DNA from: Deltaproteobacteria bacterium
GTDB taxonomy: Bacteria; Myxococcota_A; Polyangia; DRWM01; JAAZOP01
NCBI GenBank assembly: GCA_016218815.1
Contig: JACRCX010000053.1
Coordinates: 1-38,388, forward strand
Direction: 5' to 3'
Length of the DNA stretch: 38,388 nucleotides
In this document: one piece after another, positions 1-12,769 of the stretch
Layout of the letters: every line of letters starts with the position of its first letter
Numbering within the stretch: position 1 is the first letter of the stretch
Program-made: the position numbers and the translations under genes
The notes under the pieces: generated by a model
What the model saw: the letters and a program-made list of their open reading frames with translations, nothing else
Told to the model about the DNA's origin: nothing
Databases searched by the model: none

Positions 1-1
1 C

Positions 2-604
2 ATCGTCTTCGGCTACGTCGTGGTCCACATGCTCGGCAACCTCCAGATCTTCCTCGGCCCGGCGAAGATCAACGGGTATGCCGCGTTCCTGAAGAGCAAC
101 CCGACCTTCCTCTGGGCCTTCCGCGGCGGCCTGCTCCTGGCCGCCGTTCTGCACATGATCGCTGCCGCACAGCTCACCCTGCAAAGCTGGTCCGCGCGCC
201 CGCAACGCTACGAGGTGCAGAGGTACCGGGAGACGTCCTACGCGGCGCGGACGATGCGCTGGGGCGGGCCGATCATCGCCCTCTTCGTCCTGTACCACGT
301 GCTGCACCTGACGACGGGTCGGCTGCACCCGACCGCGCCGTATTTCGACCCGCACGACGTCTACAACAACGTCGTGCTCGGCTTCCGGGTCCCCTGGGTC
401 TCCGCCGTCTACATCCTCGCCGTCAGCTTCGTCGGGCTGCACCTGTACCACGGCGTCTGGAGCATGCTGCAGACGCTCGGCGCCGCGAGCCCGAAGCTCG
501 ACCGCTGGCGCAAGGCGGCCGCGGCGATCTTCGCCGAGCTGGTGTGGGCCGGCATGGTCTCCGTGCCGTGCGCGGTGCTGCTGGGCATGGTCAAGCCGCT
601 CTGA
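2..604 (+). CDS. sdhC: Succinate dehydrogenase cytochrome b subunit (5'-truncated by window edge)
   Basis: Membrane anchor of respiratory complex II, which binds heme and passes electrons from the iron-sulfur subunit to quinone. The frame is open from base 2, so the true start lies outside the window; an internal ATG at base 20 is not a likely start. Several hydrophobic helices are visible, with histidines in membrane segments ([24 protein letters not shown]) that are the expected axial heme ligands of the di-heme b558 family. The partner genes sdhA and sdhB follow directly on the same strand, which supports the assignment more strongly than the anchor sequence, a poorly conserved family. The gap to sdhA is 34 bases and holds a GAGG ribosome-binding site. 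Confidence 0.9.
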   Translation: MVFGYVVVHMLGNLQIFLGPAKINGYAAFLKSNPTFLWAFRGGLLLAAVLHMIAAAQLTLQSWSARPQRYEVQRYRETSYAARTMRWGGPIIALFVLYHVLHLTTGRLHPTAPYFDPHDVYNNVVLGFRVPWVSAVYILAVSFVGLHLYHGVWSMLQTLGAASPKLDRWRKAAAAIFAELVWAGMVSVPCAVLLGMVKPL

Positions 605-638
605 GCTCCCGGGGAAGTTTTTTTCGAGGAACACCAAC

Positions 639-2563
<1,925 letters not shown>

Positions 2564-2564
<1 letters not shown>

Positions 2565-3304
2565 TGGACTTCACGCTCAAGGTCTGGAGGCAGGAAGGGC
2601 CCGACTTCAAGGGCCGGCTCGTCCCGTACGCCGCGAAGGGCATCAGCGCCGATACGGCGTTCCTGGAGATGCTCGACATCGTCAACGAGCGCCTGATCGA
2701 GAAGGGCGAGGAGCCGATCGCCTTCGATCATGACTGCCGCGAGGGTATTTGCGGCATGTGCGGCTGCGTGGTGAACGGGTACGCGCACGGTCCCGAGGCC
2801 GGGACCACGCTGTGCCAGCTTCACATGCGGCACTTCCACGACGGCGACACGATCTACATCGAGCCGTTCCGGGCCAAGGCCTTCCCCGTGATCCGCGACC
2901 TCGTGGTCAATCGCGGCGCGTTCGACGCCATCGTCACCGCCGGCGGGTACATCTCGATCCGCACCGGCTCCGCACCGGACGCCCACGCCGTCCCGGTGCC
3001 CAAGGAGAACGCCGAGCGGGCGATGGACGCCGCCGCGTGCATCGGCTGCGGCGCCTGCGTCGCCTCGTGCCCCAACGCCTCTGCGATGCTCTTCACGTCC
3101 GCCAAGATCTCCCAGTTCGGCCTCCTGCCGCAGGGCCAACCCGAACGCTGGGACCGCGTCCGCTCCATGGTCTCCACCATGGAGCGCGCCGGCTTCGGCG
3201 CCTGCACCAACCACGGCGAATGCGAGGCCACCTGCCCCAAGCGCGTCTCCATGGACTTCATCGCCCGCATGAACCGCGACCTGATGCTCGCCTCCTTGAA
3301 GTAG
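2564..3304 (+). CDS. sdhB: Succinate dehydrogenase iron-sulfur subunit
   Basis: Electron-transfer subunit of complex II, 246 residues. Three cluster motifs are intact. The [2Fe-2S] site has Cys58, Cys63, Cys66 and Cys84. The [4Fe-4S] site is [12 protein letters not shown] (Cys159, 162, 165, with 169 following). The third motif, [12 protein letters not shown] (Cys214, 220, 224), corresponds to the [3Fe-4S] site. The ATG shares its A with the end of the sdhA stop (bases 2562-2566), which fixes the start. It is the last gene of the sdhCAB operon; about 120 noncoding bases with a dispersed-repeat-like element follow. Confidence 0.97.
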
Positions 3305-3317
3305 GGGCGCCACGTAG

Positions 3318-3345
3318 CCCTGAGCGAGCGCAGCGAGTCGAAGGG
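3318..3345. repeat. Short GC-rich dispersed-repeat-like element downstream of sdhB
   Basis: A 28-base element beginning CCCTGAGCGAGCG and ending CGAGTCGAAGGG. From memory, near-identical sequences recur between genes in many unrelated bacterial genomes. Only one copy is seen here. It is not a clean inverted repeat, so I do not call it a terminator. Confidence 0.5.
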
Positions 3346-3422
3346 CGAGTGCGCCCGCGGCATCACGCCGGGCTGGCGACAACACCGGATCTTCCCTACC
3401 CTTCGCTCGTAGGGAGGTCCCC

Positions 3423-5300
3423 ATGCGACAAGTCCTGGCAATCGTCACCCTGCTCGCGCTGAGCTCAGCCTGCTCGACCCGTCGCCCCGCTTCCGAAGCA
3501 TCCACCACCACCACGGGCCCCTCCGGCGCCGCGCCGGGCGACGGCACGACCACCGGCCGAACCGACGCCGCTCCCAACCCCGACGCCGAACCCCGCGAAC
3601 TCGATCGCGGCGTCTCCCTCCGCCTCGCCCTCGAGGACGACTCCCTCGACGTCGGCGACGACCTCCGCTTCACCCTCGCCTTCCACAACGACTCCTCCGA
3701 CTCCGCCACCGTCGTTCCGCCCCTCGACGGCTCCTGGGATGACATGCGCCAACCGCTCTACTCGCTCGAGTTTTCCGACGAGGCCGGCAGCCCCGTCCCC
3801 TTCGCCCTCGGCTTCTACGAGCCCGGCCGCTGCGGCATGACCAACGAGCTCCAGCCTTCGGACATCCTGGACGTCGACGCCCACGGCGACCTCGCTATCG
3901 ACGACCCGCTCCGCTGGGCCGCCCCGTTCACCGTCCAGCCGTGGGCCCGCCCCGGTACCTGGCAGGTTCGCGTCCGCTACCGCGCCGACGCCATCCCCGG
4001 CGTCACGCCCCTCTTCCTCGTCTCCAACGCCGTCCCGCTCACCCTCGAGGGCGGCGACGAGCGCCTCTGGGCCTGCCGCAACGCCCAGGTCGAAAGCGCC
4101 CGGCATCACGTCTACGCCAACGTCACTCCCGCCCGGCTCGCCCCCTGGGGCGACGCCTTCCTCGTCGTCGCCCATCGCTCCGAAACCACGGTCGCGTACC
4201 CCGGCGCCACGGACACGACCGGCTCCATTTTCCTCCGCCGCCTCTCTGCGGATCTCGAGCCGCAGGGCGACCCCGTGGTCGTCGCGGACAGCGACACCGA
4301 CTGGCTCGGGCTGGTCGAGGTCCTACCCTTTCCCGATCGCCTTCTCGTCGCCTACACCGTCGCCGTCGATGAATCGCATCGCCGCGTGACGCTCGCGACC
4401 GTCGAAGAGCATGACGGCGCACTCGTGCCGTCCTCCCCCGTCGCGCTCAGCGACGACTCCGGCCGGCCGTACTACCTCACCCTCGCCCCGCGCGGCGATC
4501 ACGTCGGCCTCGTCTGGCTCGGCCGCCACGGGGAGCAGGATCAGCTCTTCTTCCGCCTGCTCGACCTCTCTGGCGCCCCGCTCGCCGAGCCCGTCGCCCT
4601 GCCCGACAGCCGCGGCACCGCGTCGGGCCGCGTGTCCCTCCTTCCCCCCGCCGAGGGTTGGCTCGTGGCGTGGCACCAGGGCGGTCCCGAGGTGCGCTGG
4701 CAACGACTGGACGCCGCGGGACGACCGCTGGGCGAAGCCGTGCACGCCGCGCTGGACACCGGCGGCCTGGTCGCGATGGCCGAGCGCGCCGACGGCGTCG
4801 AGGTGGTCTTCGACGACAACGGCGTGGACAACCGCATCGCCGGCGACACGATGGGCCTGCACGTCGCCTCGCTCGGCCCCGACGGCTCCGTCCGCGACAA
4901 CCGGCCGCTCAGCGCCCTCGACCGCGATACCGCCCGCTTCGGCGCCGCACTGTGGCGTGGCGAGCGCCTCGCGCGCGTGTTCCTCGAAGACAAGACGCTC
5001 GTCTTCGCCGACGGCCCCGATGCATCGTCGCCCCGCACCATCCTCAGCGAGACCGCCGGCGGCATGTTCGGACTGTGGCCGGCGACCGGCGACGATCGCG
5101 TGCTGGCCGCCTGGTCCGACTTCCGCGACGACGACCTGCCCCGCTGCCTCCCTGTGGATTGCGTCACGGACGTCTACGTCGCCGTGCTCGACCCCGGCGG
5201 CGCCGTCGTCGCAGGCCCCCGCCGCGTCACCGAGGGCGCATTGCCCGAACCCCTCGTCCTCTACCGCGAGGACTGGCGCGACTTCTGCGACCGGCCATAG
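3423..5300 (+). CDS. Predicted lipoprotein with Ig-like and beta-propeller-like regions
   Basis: A 625-residue exported protein of unknown function. The N-terminus is a lipoprotein signal (TLLALSSAC lipobox, Cys17) followed by a Ser/Thr/Pro/Gly-rich linker to about residue 55. Residues about 60-205 look like a beta-sandwich domain with the feel of BsuPI/Ig-like domains (GVSLRLALEDDSL, TWQVRVRYRAD). The remainder is made of short repeats of the type FLRRLSADLEPQGDPVVVAD, typical of beta-propeller blades. A GGAGG ribosome-binding site at 3413-3417 sits 5 bases before the ATG and supports the start. It is probably anchored in the outer or inner membrane. It converges with the SLOG gene, only 33 bases apart. 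No enzymatic motif was seen. Confidence 0.8.
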   Translation: MRQVLAIVTLLALSSACSTRRPASEASTTTTGPSGAAPGDGTTTGRTDAAPNPDAEPRELDRGVSLRLALEDDSLDVGDDLRFTLAFHNDSSDSATVVPPLDGSWDDMRQPLYSLEFSDEAGSPVPFALGFYEPGRCGMTNELQPSDILDVDAHGDLAIDDPLRWAAPFTVQPWARPGTWQVRVRYRADAIPGVTPLFLVSNAVPLTLEGGDERLWACRNAQVESARHHVYANVTPARLAPWGDAFLVVAHRSETTVAYPGATDTTGSIFLRRLSADLEPQGDPVVVADSDTDWLGLVEVLPFPDRLLVAYTVAVDESHRRVTLATVEEHDGALVPSSPVALSDDSGRPYYLTLAPRGDHVGLVWLGRHGEQDQLFFRLLDLSGAPLAEPVALPDSRGTASGRVSLLPPAEGWLVAWHQGGPEVRWQRLDAAGRPLGEAVHAALDTGGLVAMAERADGVEVVFDDNGVDNRIAGDTMGLHVASLGPDGSVRDNRPLSALDRDTARFGAALWRGERLARVFLEDKTLVFADGPDASSPRTILSETAGGMFGLWPATGDDRVLAAWSDFRDDDLPRCLPVDCVTDVYVAVLDPGGAVVAGPRRVTEGALPEPLVLYREDWRDFCDRP

Positions 5301-5333
5301 CACCGCGCGCGCGAACCAAGAACCAAGACCCCC

Positions 5334-5938
5334 CTAACCAACAACCTCCCTATCCCCTCCCTCCACCTCCACGATCTCCACTCCCATCCCCCTCTTGCGC
5401 GCCAGCGCGATGGTCGCGGCCGTCCCGGATCGCGGATCCCCGTTCCAGAACGCCACCAGTTCCGTCGCCTCCGCTACCAGCCGCTGGTTGCGCAGGTGGT
5501 ACGCCCTCCACCGGTCCTCCACCCGGATCGGATGCCCCAGCTCGACGATCTCGTCCGCCCGCCGGCTGGTCTCCCACGTCTCCTTCGGTTGCCCCTCCAC
5601 CGTGTCCGGCACGACCACCACCAGCCGAGGTCGCTTCGCCGGCCCCCTCTGCGTCTCTGCGTCTCTGCGCGAGACTTCCCCTCTTTGCGTCCTTTGCGGT
5701 CTTTGCGGTCTTTGCGCGAAATTCCGGAATTCGAGCGCCGCCGCCAGCGCCTCCGTATCCGCCCCCGTCGCCCCGCCGAAGAAGATCGCCGCCACCCCCG
5801 GATCCCCGACCAACTCCCTCATCTTCGCCCGGATCTTCTCGCGGTCTTCGCCCGTGATGCCGCGGTTGCCCGTGATCGCGACCCGCCGCCCCTCCCCTTC
5901 CGGCCGCGCGATCGACAGCTCGACCTGCCGCCCGGACG

Positions 5939-5942
<4 letters not shown>
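5334..5942 (-). CDS. SLOG-superfamily (YspA/DUF2493-like) nucleotide-binding protein
   Basis: A 202-residue Rossmann-like protein. VAITGNRGIT (21-30) and FFGGATGADTEA (55-66) match the ligand-binding loops of the SLOG/YspA group. The C-terminal part, with RNQRLVAEATELVAFWNG (151-168) followed by SGTAATIALA, matches the conserved tail of that family. SLOG proteins sense or process nucleotide-derived ligands; the ligand here is unknown. The start is taken as the GTG at 5942 because it overlaps the kinase stop (GTGA), giving translational coupling in a TPR/PEGA-kinase-SLOG operon. Residues about 73-103 (rich in Arg and Gln) do not belong to the fold: they are encoded by a dispersed repeat inserted in frame. 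The insert lies between GGATGAD and the next strand, LVVVVPD, so the fold could tolerate it as a loop. Confidence 0.8.
5645..5730. repeat. TTTGCG-type dispersed repeat inside the SLOG gene
   Basis: Short degenerate tandem units (CTCTGCGTCT, then several CTTTGCGGT-like units) ending TCTTTGCGCGAAATTCCGG. A second copy with nearly the same end lies at 19791-19840. Such TTTGCG tandem elements are, to my knowledge, common between genes in many GC-rich bacteria; here the copy is within a reading frame. Confidence 0.75.
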
Positions 5943-7774
<1,832 letters not shown>

Positions 7775-7781
7775 CGTCCGC

Positions 7782-8936
7782 CTAGAACCTCAGCTCCAGC
7801 CCGCCGAGGCCAAACCCGAACTGCACGGTACTCCGGTCGCCGCTCGCCTCGCCGGTCTCCACGCCGGGCATCGGCATGGCGGCACCGGCGGGCACCGCAA
7901 CCAGCCGCTCGGGATGCTCGACCGCCACCTTCCCCAGGTCCAGCGCATCCACGATCATCATGATCACGCTGCTGCCCAGCAGCGCACCGCCCAGGAGCCA
8001 CGTGAAGAACGACATCCACGGCATCTCCCAGGCCCCGCTCTCGAACTTGTCCTGCTCGTGCAGGACGTACACTAGCGTCCCCGTCAGCGTCCAGGCCAGC
8101 CCCTGGCTGCCGGAAAGGATGATCCCCATGTCGAGATCCGGGTTCTCGCGGTTGCGCTCCAGGATCCAGTTCGCCAGAGGCTGGTGCCGTCCGGTCGAGT
8201 ACACGTAGTCCTCGTAGGCGGAATCGCTGATGCCGTACCAGTCCTTCTCCGCGATGCCGGCCGGCGGTCCGTACAGCGGCTCCACCGGCGCCGGCGGCGG
8301 AGGGGGAGGCGGTGGCGCCGCGGCCGGCAGCTCCTCCAACGCCAGGGCCACCGACGCGGTCTCGGCGGGCGTCGTGTTCACCCGCTGCGGCTCCCCGCGG
8401 TAACCCTCGCGCCGGGCCTCCACGACGTGCCAGCCGGGGCCGACCTCGAGCGCTCCGGCCAGCGGCGACATCCCGGAGAACTCGCCGTCCACCAGCACCT
8501 CGGCCCCCTCGACGTTGACGCGCACCTCCAGCCGCCCGAGCTGCGTCCGCATCTCCACCAGGAGCGTCTCGGCCTGCGCCCGCAGCTCCTCCGGCGCCTC
8601 GGCCCCCGCCTCCCGCAGGTACTGGTCGAGCGACCGGACGGCGGCGCCGAAGTCGCCGAGCGCGTGCTGGCAGAGGCCGAGCGAATACAACGTGCGCAGC
8701 GACGCGAACAGCGCGTAGCTCTCCTCGAACTTCGTCCGCGCCGTCGCGAAATCCCCGCCGTCGAACGCCGCCGCCCCCGCCTCGTACAGCACTCGCGCCT
8801 GCTCGCGCGCCGACGTCGGCTCGGCAGCCCCCGCCTCCTGCGCCTCCGCACCCGACGCCACCCCCAGCGCGAGCACCGCCGCGCACGCGCCAGCCATCCA
8901 CCCGCTCATCGCTCCCTCGCGCCGCATCACCCGCAT
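7782..8936 (-). CDS. Exported TPR and PEGA-domain protein
   Basis: A 384-residue exported protein. A signal peptide ends near ASGAEAQ (about residue 33). TPR-like helices follow (ARVLYEAGAAAFDGGDFATA; SLGLCQHALGDFGAAVRSL; to about residue 125). A PEGA-like beta domain comes next (RVNVEGAEVLVDGEFSG, about 135-200), then a proline run and a C-terminal region with one or two hydrophobic segments (FFTWLLGGALLGSSVIMMI). The chain ends in a beta-strand-like tail closing with Phe. This TPR-PEGA arrangement is common in myxobacterial proteins encoded next to Ser/Thr kinases. It leads the operon, 7 bases ahead of the kinase. The start is uncertain: ATGs at 8936, 8927 and 8909 are all possible; the longer forms give the signal peptide its positive charges. 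Confidence 0.85.
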   Translation of the reverse strand: MRVMRREGAMSGWMAGACAAVLALGVASGAEAQEAGAAEPTSAREQARVLYEAGAAAFDGGDFATARTKFEESYALFASLRTLYSLGLCQHALGDFGAAVRSLDQYLREAGAEAPEELRAQAETLLVEMRTQLGRLEVRVNVEGAEVLVDGEFSGMSPLAGALEVGPGWHVVEARREGYRGEPQRVNTTPAETASVALALEELPAAAPPPPPPPPAPVEPLYGPPAGIAEKDWYGISDSAYEDYVYSTGRHQPLANWILERNRENPDLDMGIILSGSQGLAWTLTGTLVYVLHEQDKFESGAWEMPWMSFFTWLLGGALLGSSVIMMIVDALDLGKVAVEHPERLVAVPAGAAMPMPGVETGEASGDRSTVQFGFGLGGLELRF

Positions 8937-9065
8937 GCTACCAACTCGACCCGCAGAGGTCGACCCGTTGCCGCAGCCTCTCCACCTCCCCAGCCGGCCT
9001 CTCCCGCTCTCCTCCTCCGGTCCGCAAGAGCCTGACGCGTCGTCATCAGCCGCGGGATGGGAGTC

Positions 9066-10550
9066 TCAGTAGAAGATCACCGTGCGGAGCTGGTAGCCGG
9101 TCATGTCGGAGTAGGTGTACGGGCCCAGCCCGACCGGGAAGCTCTCCACCGCGTAGGTCGTCGGGTTCATCTTCAACGCCGCATTTCCGCCCTGCGAGAC
9201 GGCCCAGACGTTCCCCTGGAAATCGATCGCCACGCCGACGACGGCCTCCGGCCCCACGTGCTCCTGGTGCACGAACGTCACGTCGGACTCGCGCACCTGC
9301 ACCACCTCGCCCGTCGTGCTGGCCACCCAGACCGAGCCGGCGTTGTCCACCGCGATGCCGCGGTAGAACTTGAGCAGGCCGGGTGCGCTGTACGTCACGC
9401 TCTCGCCCGTCCCCGGGTTGAGGCGCGTCACGCACGAGCCCGCCATGGTCTTTCCCGACGTCCAGACCCGGTCGAAGGCGTCCACGGCGATGCCGTAGCC
9501 GCACGGCACCGTGAAGTACGTCGCCTCCAGCGTGGTCGTGTTGACGCGGGCGATGCGGCACGCGCCGATCGTGCACATCCCGCCGACGATCCAGAAATTG
9601 CCGGAACCGTCCATCGCCCCGCCGTACGGCTGGTTCGTGACGTGCGTGCGCTGCACCACGGCGCCGGTCTCGCCGTCGAGCTTGAACACGCCGCCGGTGT
9701 CCAGCGCCCCGATCCAGACGAACCCGCCAAGCCCCGTGTACGAGTCCTCGCTGCCGTCCCACGCCGTCGCCCGCGCGCCGATCGGGCTCGACGACCCCGC
9801 GTCCGGCAGCGTCGTGTTCCAGATCATGCACTCGTCCTCTCCCCACGCCTTCACGTCGGTCGGTCCGCTCGAGGTCTGGATCACCGTGTCCCCGTTGCGG
9901 TCGATGCAGTCCTCCAGCTCCGCCGCGAACTTCGTCACCGACGAGGGGCCCGACGGTGTCTCCCCGCCCGGGCTGCGGTTGGTCACGACCATGTCGCCGT
10001 GCAGGTTCACCGATGTGCGCGACGGGTCCCCCGACGCGCCCAGCGGGCTGGTCGCGTAGCGCCCCGTCTCGACGCCGTCGAGCGTGCACAGCTTGGAGAG
10101 GGTCCCCTCGGCCGAGTTGGCGATCCAGATGTACGAACGATCCTCCCCGCAGCGCGACGGCAGCGGCGGCGCATCCTCCCTCGCGGCATCCTCGACTCCC
10201 CCTCCGTCATCGACGGCCGTGCCGTCCTCGCCCGCCGCCACCTCCGCGTCCGGCTCGACGTCCTCGCCGCCGTCCACCGGAGGATCGCTCGAACAGGAGC
10301 ACGAACCCCCGGCGGCGCACTCGCCCCGATCGAAGCCCGCCGCGGCGCAGCGCGTCGCGCAATCCGCCGGGTCGCACGCCCCGTCGCCCCCCTCGAGGAT
10401 CACGCCGTCCGGCGATCCCGCCTCCCCGTCGCCACTGCCCTCGCGGCGCGCGTCACTCCCCGAATTCCCCTCGTCGTCCGCCGGCGAACACCCCGCCAGG
10501 ACCGCCAGCACCAGGCCCGCCCACGCCGCTCCGAATGGTCGCCTCGCCAT
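9066..10550 (-). CDS. Lipoprotein with NHL/Vgb-like beta-propeller
   Basis: A 494-residue lipoprotein (lipobox LAVLAGC near residue 21). An acidic, Gly/Asp-rich low-complexity linker with a small Cys-rich patch (CDPADCATRCAAAGFDRGEC) runs to about residue 130. The rest is a beta-propeller built of blades such as GIAVDAFDRVWTSGKT, GIAVDNAGSVWVAS and GVAIDFQGNVWAVSQ. This resembles virginiamycin-B-lyase-like or NHL propellers, here without recognisable lyase residues. A binding or scaffold role at the cell surface is the safest reading. The start ATG at 10548-10550 immediately precedes a basic signal-peptide n-region (MARRPFG). It is divergently transcribed from the Cys-rich lipoprotein at 10698, so the two probably share a 147-base promoter region. 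Confidence 0.85.
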   Translation of the reverse strand: MARRPFGAAWAGLVLAVLAGCSPADDEGNSGSDARREGSGDGEAGSPDGVILEGGDGACDPADCATRCAAAGFDRGECAAGGSCSCSSDPPVDGGEDVEPDAEVAAGEDGTAVDDGGGVEDAAREDAPPLPSRCGEDRSYIWIANSAEGTLSKLCTLDGVETGRYATSPLGASGDPSRTSVNLHGDMVVTNRSPGGETPSGPSSVTKFAAELEDCIDRNGDTVIQTSSGPTDVKAWGEDECMIWNTTLPDAGSSSPIGARATAWDGSEDSYTGLGGFVWIGALDTGGVFKLDGETGAVVQRTHVTNQPYGGAMDGSGNFWIVGGMCTIGACRIARVNTTTLEATYFTVPCGYGIAVDAFDRVWTSGKTMAGSCVTRLNPGTGESVTYSAPGLLKFYRGIAVDNAGSVWVASTTGEVVQVRESDVTFVHQEHVGPEAVVGVAIDFQGNVWAVSQGGNAALKMNPTTYAVESFPVGLGPYTYSDMTGYQLRTVIFY

Positions 10551-10697
10551 GTTCCTGTCCTCCCGACCCGCCGAGTCTACCACGTGGGAAGGGTCCTGGC
10601 CGATAGCGCCGAGGAGGTGTACGCTTGCGCGGTCGATCGTCGGCCGGATGCCCCGGCGGCGGTCCGCCCGGGGAGGGAGGCAGAAAAGGAGCCCGCC

Positions 10698-12698
10698 GTG
10701 CACCGTCCAAGAACCATCCCGTTCTTCGCCCGTCTCTTCCTCGCCGTCCTCGCCGCCTCGTGCGACTCCGGCCGCACGCTCGCCGGCGGCGGCGACACGC
10801 CGCCCGATGGCGTCGATTCCGCGGGCGACACCGAGCCCGACGCCGACTCTTCCACCGACGCCGACGCGGAGGCGGACGCCGATGCGTCCGCGGAGGCGGA
10901 AGCGGCCGCGGAAGCGACCGCCGACGCCGACTCGTCCGCCGACGCCGACGCGGAGGCGGACGCCGACGCCGATGCCGACGGGAGCGACGCCGGCGGCACG
11001 TGCGGCGGCGAATGCCTCGCCGGCCTCCGCACCGCCTGCACCTGCGACCCGTCCGATCCCTGCGGCTGGGCGAGCGACACGATCTGCGACGAACGCCGGT
11101 GCATGGACGTGGTCACGACGTACTTCGACGACGGCTCGGACTGCACCGGCCGGAATAGCTGCGGCGGGGACTGCCGCGACGGCACGTTCAACGCCTGCAC
11201 GTGCGACCCGCGCGACCCGTGTCGCTGGTCGCCCGACGGCGCCTGCGACGAACCCGATTGCGAAGCCGCCGTGCCGGACGGACCGATCTTCGATGACTCC
11301 ACGGACTGCATCGCCATGGTCTGCGACGGCGCCTGCGCCGGGTCCGTCCACGACGCCTGCACCTGCGCCGCGGACGATCCCTGCGGCTGGGCGGGCGACG
11401 GCTACTGCGACGGCGACCCCTGCGAGGCCGTGCTCCCCGGCGCCCACTTCGACGACGCGGCCGACTGCACCCCTCCAGGGTCGCTGACCTTCGCCGCCAC
11501 CTCGGTGATCAACGAGCTGGACCGCAACGACATGGCCGTCTTCGCGGACGGCATGACCGGGCTCGGCTACTCGTGGATCGTCCGCGACGCCGACGTTACT
11601 CGCGCCGAGCTGGTCTCCTACCTCGAGTCGGACCTCACCGCCCTGTACCACACCGGTCACGGCAACGACGGCGTCGTCCTCACCTCCGATGGCACCCTCT
11701 CGCGCACCGACGCCACGCTCGCGGTGCGCAACACGATCTTCGCCACCTGCCTGACCCTCGTCCCCCCATGGAACTCCGCGATGGGCCCCTCCGCCGAGAC
11801 CGTCCTCGGCTACACCGACCTCTCGTACGACTACATCGACGACGACGTCGTGCGGAACATGATCCCCGAGCTGGGTGCCGGCCGAAGCTGGATGTTCGCC
11901 TGGTACCAGGCGAACATCCCGATCCGCGAGCTGGCGGATCGCTGGGCCGGCTACGTCCGCGAGGGCGCCTCGATCGTCGAGTACTCGGCCCGCTCGGCGA
12001 CGATCCCCACCGCTCCCGCGCCGCCCGGCGGCTGGGTGGCGCTCGGCGCCGGCGGACGCCTGTGGGCCTCCGCCGCCCTGCTCGCCGACGCCCGCACGTT
12101 CGATGTCCCCGACGCCCTGCCCGTGTTCCGTTCCAGCGTCCCGCGCTCCTCCACCGCCGTGCCCGATGCCTGGTCGCGACTCGCTCCAACGACGATGACT
12201 CGCGAAGAGGCCGTGGCGCTGGCCGAGGCGTCGCTGCCCGGATCGTTCGGCTCGGTCCCCGCGGACGCGGTCCTGGATCGTGCGTTCGCCGTCTTCGCCC
12301 GCCGCGAGGGCGAATCGCCCGTAATCGTCGGCTGGGTTCTCCGCTGGTCGCGCGAGCTGGACGGCGTTCCGATCCGTGGCAACGGCGTCGCCGATCACCT
12401 CGCCGTCCTCGTCGGTCCCTCCGGCGCCCTCGCGACTTCTTCCTGGTGGCCCGCCTTGGACGTCGCGCCCGCGTCCCCTCCCCCCTCCGACGTCCTCCTC
12501 GATTCATCCTCCGCCCTGCGCGCCGCGTCCGCCGGGCTGTCGCGCGTCGTCAAAGGCGACCTGCGCCTCGTCTCCGCCCGCCCGGTCTGGGGCACCATCG
12601 GCCCCGGCGGCTATGAGCTGGTCCCCGCCTGGGAGTTCACCGGCACCACCGGCTCCGCCGTCGTCATCGACGCCCTGACGGGCAAGCTCCTGCGGTAG
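10698..12698 (+). CDS. Cys-rich lipoprotein with possible clan-CD (gingipain/caspase-like) peptidase domain
   Basis: A 666-residue lipoprotein, start GTG with an AAGGAG site at 10686-10691, 6 bases upstream. The signal ends in the lipobox LAASC. A strongly acidic Asp/Ala/Glu/Ser linker follows, to about residue 95. Three Cys-rich repeats come next (see separate entry). From about residue 258 there is a globular domain in which LYHTGHGNDG (His321-Gly322) is followed 30 residues later by FATCLT (Cys351). A strand ending in His-Gly, then a strand ending in Ala/Thr-Cys, is the clan-CD peptidase arrangement (gingipains, caspases). The C-terminal about 170 residues carry PepSY-like signatures (EEAVALAEASL; AVVIDALTGKLL), often seen as inhibitory or propeptide-like domains. 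Peptidase activity is inference; it could also be an inactive homologue. Confidence 0.75.
   Translation: MHRPRTIPFFARLFLAVLAASCDSGRTLAGGGDTPPDGVDSAGDTEPDADSSTDADAEADADASAEAEAAAEATADADSSADADAEADADADADGSDAGGTCGGECLAGLRTACTCDPSDPCGWASDTICDERRCMDVVTTYFDDGSDCTGRNSCGGDCRDGTFNACTCDPRDPCRWSPDGACDEPDCEAAVPDGPIFDDSTDCIAMVCDGACAGSVHDACTCAADDPCGWAGDGYCDGDPCEAVLPGAHFDDAADCTPPGSLTFAATSVINELDRNDMAVFADGMTGLGYSWIVRDADVTRAELVSYLESDLTALYHTGHGNDGVVLTSDGTLSRTDATLAVRNTIFATCLTLVPPWNSAMGPSAETVLGYTDLSYDYIDDDVVRNMIPELGAGRSWMFAWYQANIPIRELADRWAGYVREGASIVEYSARSATIPTAPAPPGGWVALGAGGRLWASAALLADARTFDVPDALPVFRSSVPRSSTAVPDAWSRLAPTTMTREEAVALAEASLPGSFGSVPADAVLDRAFAVFARREGESPVIVGWVLRWSRELDGVPIRGNGVADHLAVLVGPSGALATSSWWPALDVAPASPPPSDVLLDSSSALRAASAGLSRVVKGDLRLVSARPVWGTIGPGGYELVPAWEFTGTTGSAVVIDALTGKLLR
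10996..11468 (+). repeat. Three tandem Cys-rich repeats inside the lipoprotein gene
   Basis: Three coding repeats of roughly 50 residues, each following the pattern CGG-C-(about 7)-ACTCD-x2-DPCGW-x5-CD-x3-C, then FDD-x2-DC. The cysteines are preserved in all copies, suggesting small disulfide-stabilised extracellular modules. The repeats diverge in their loops, so the duplication is not recent. Confidence 0.75.
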
Positions 12699-12769
12699 CG
12701 AATTCAAACCCGCCTGCCCGGACCAAGGATCCTTGATACCCCCCTTTTCCTGCCCTCTCAGCGTTTGTC

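Noticed and set aside
10800..10990. Asp/Ala repeats at the DNA level (GACGCC units) as a possible satellite
   Set aside because: It encodes the acidic linker of the lipoprotein; low complexity explains it.
12725..12745. AAGGATCCTT palindrome as a terminator between the convergent genes
   Set aside because: No loop and no T-run fitting either strand well; too short to support.
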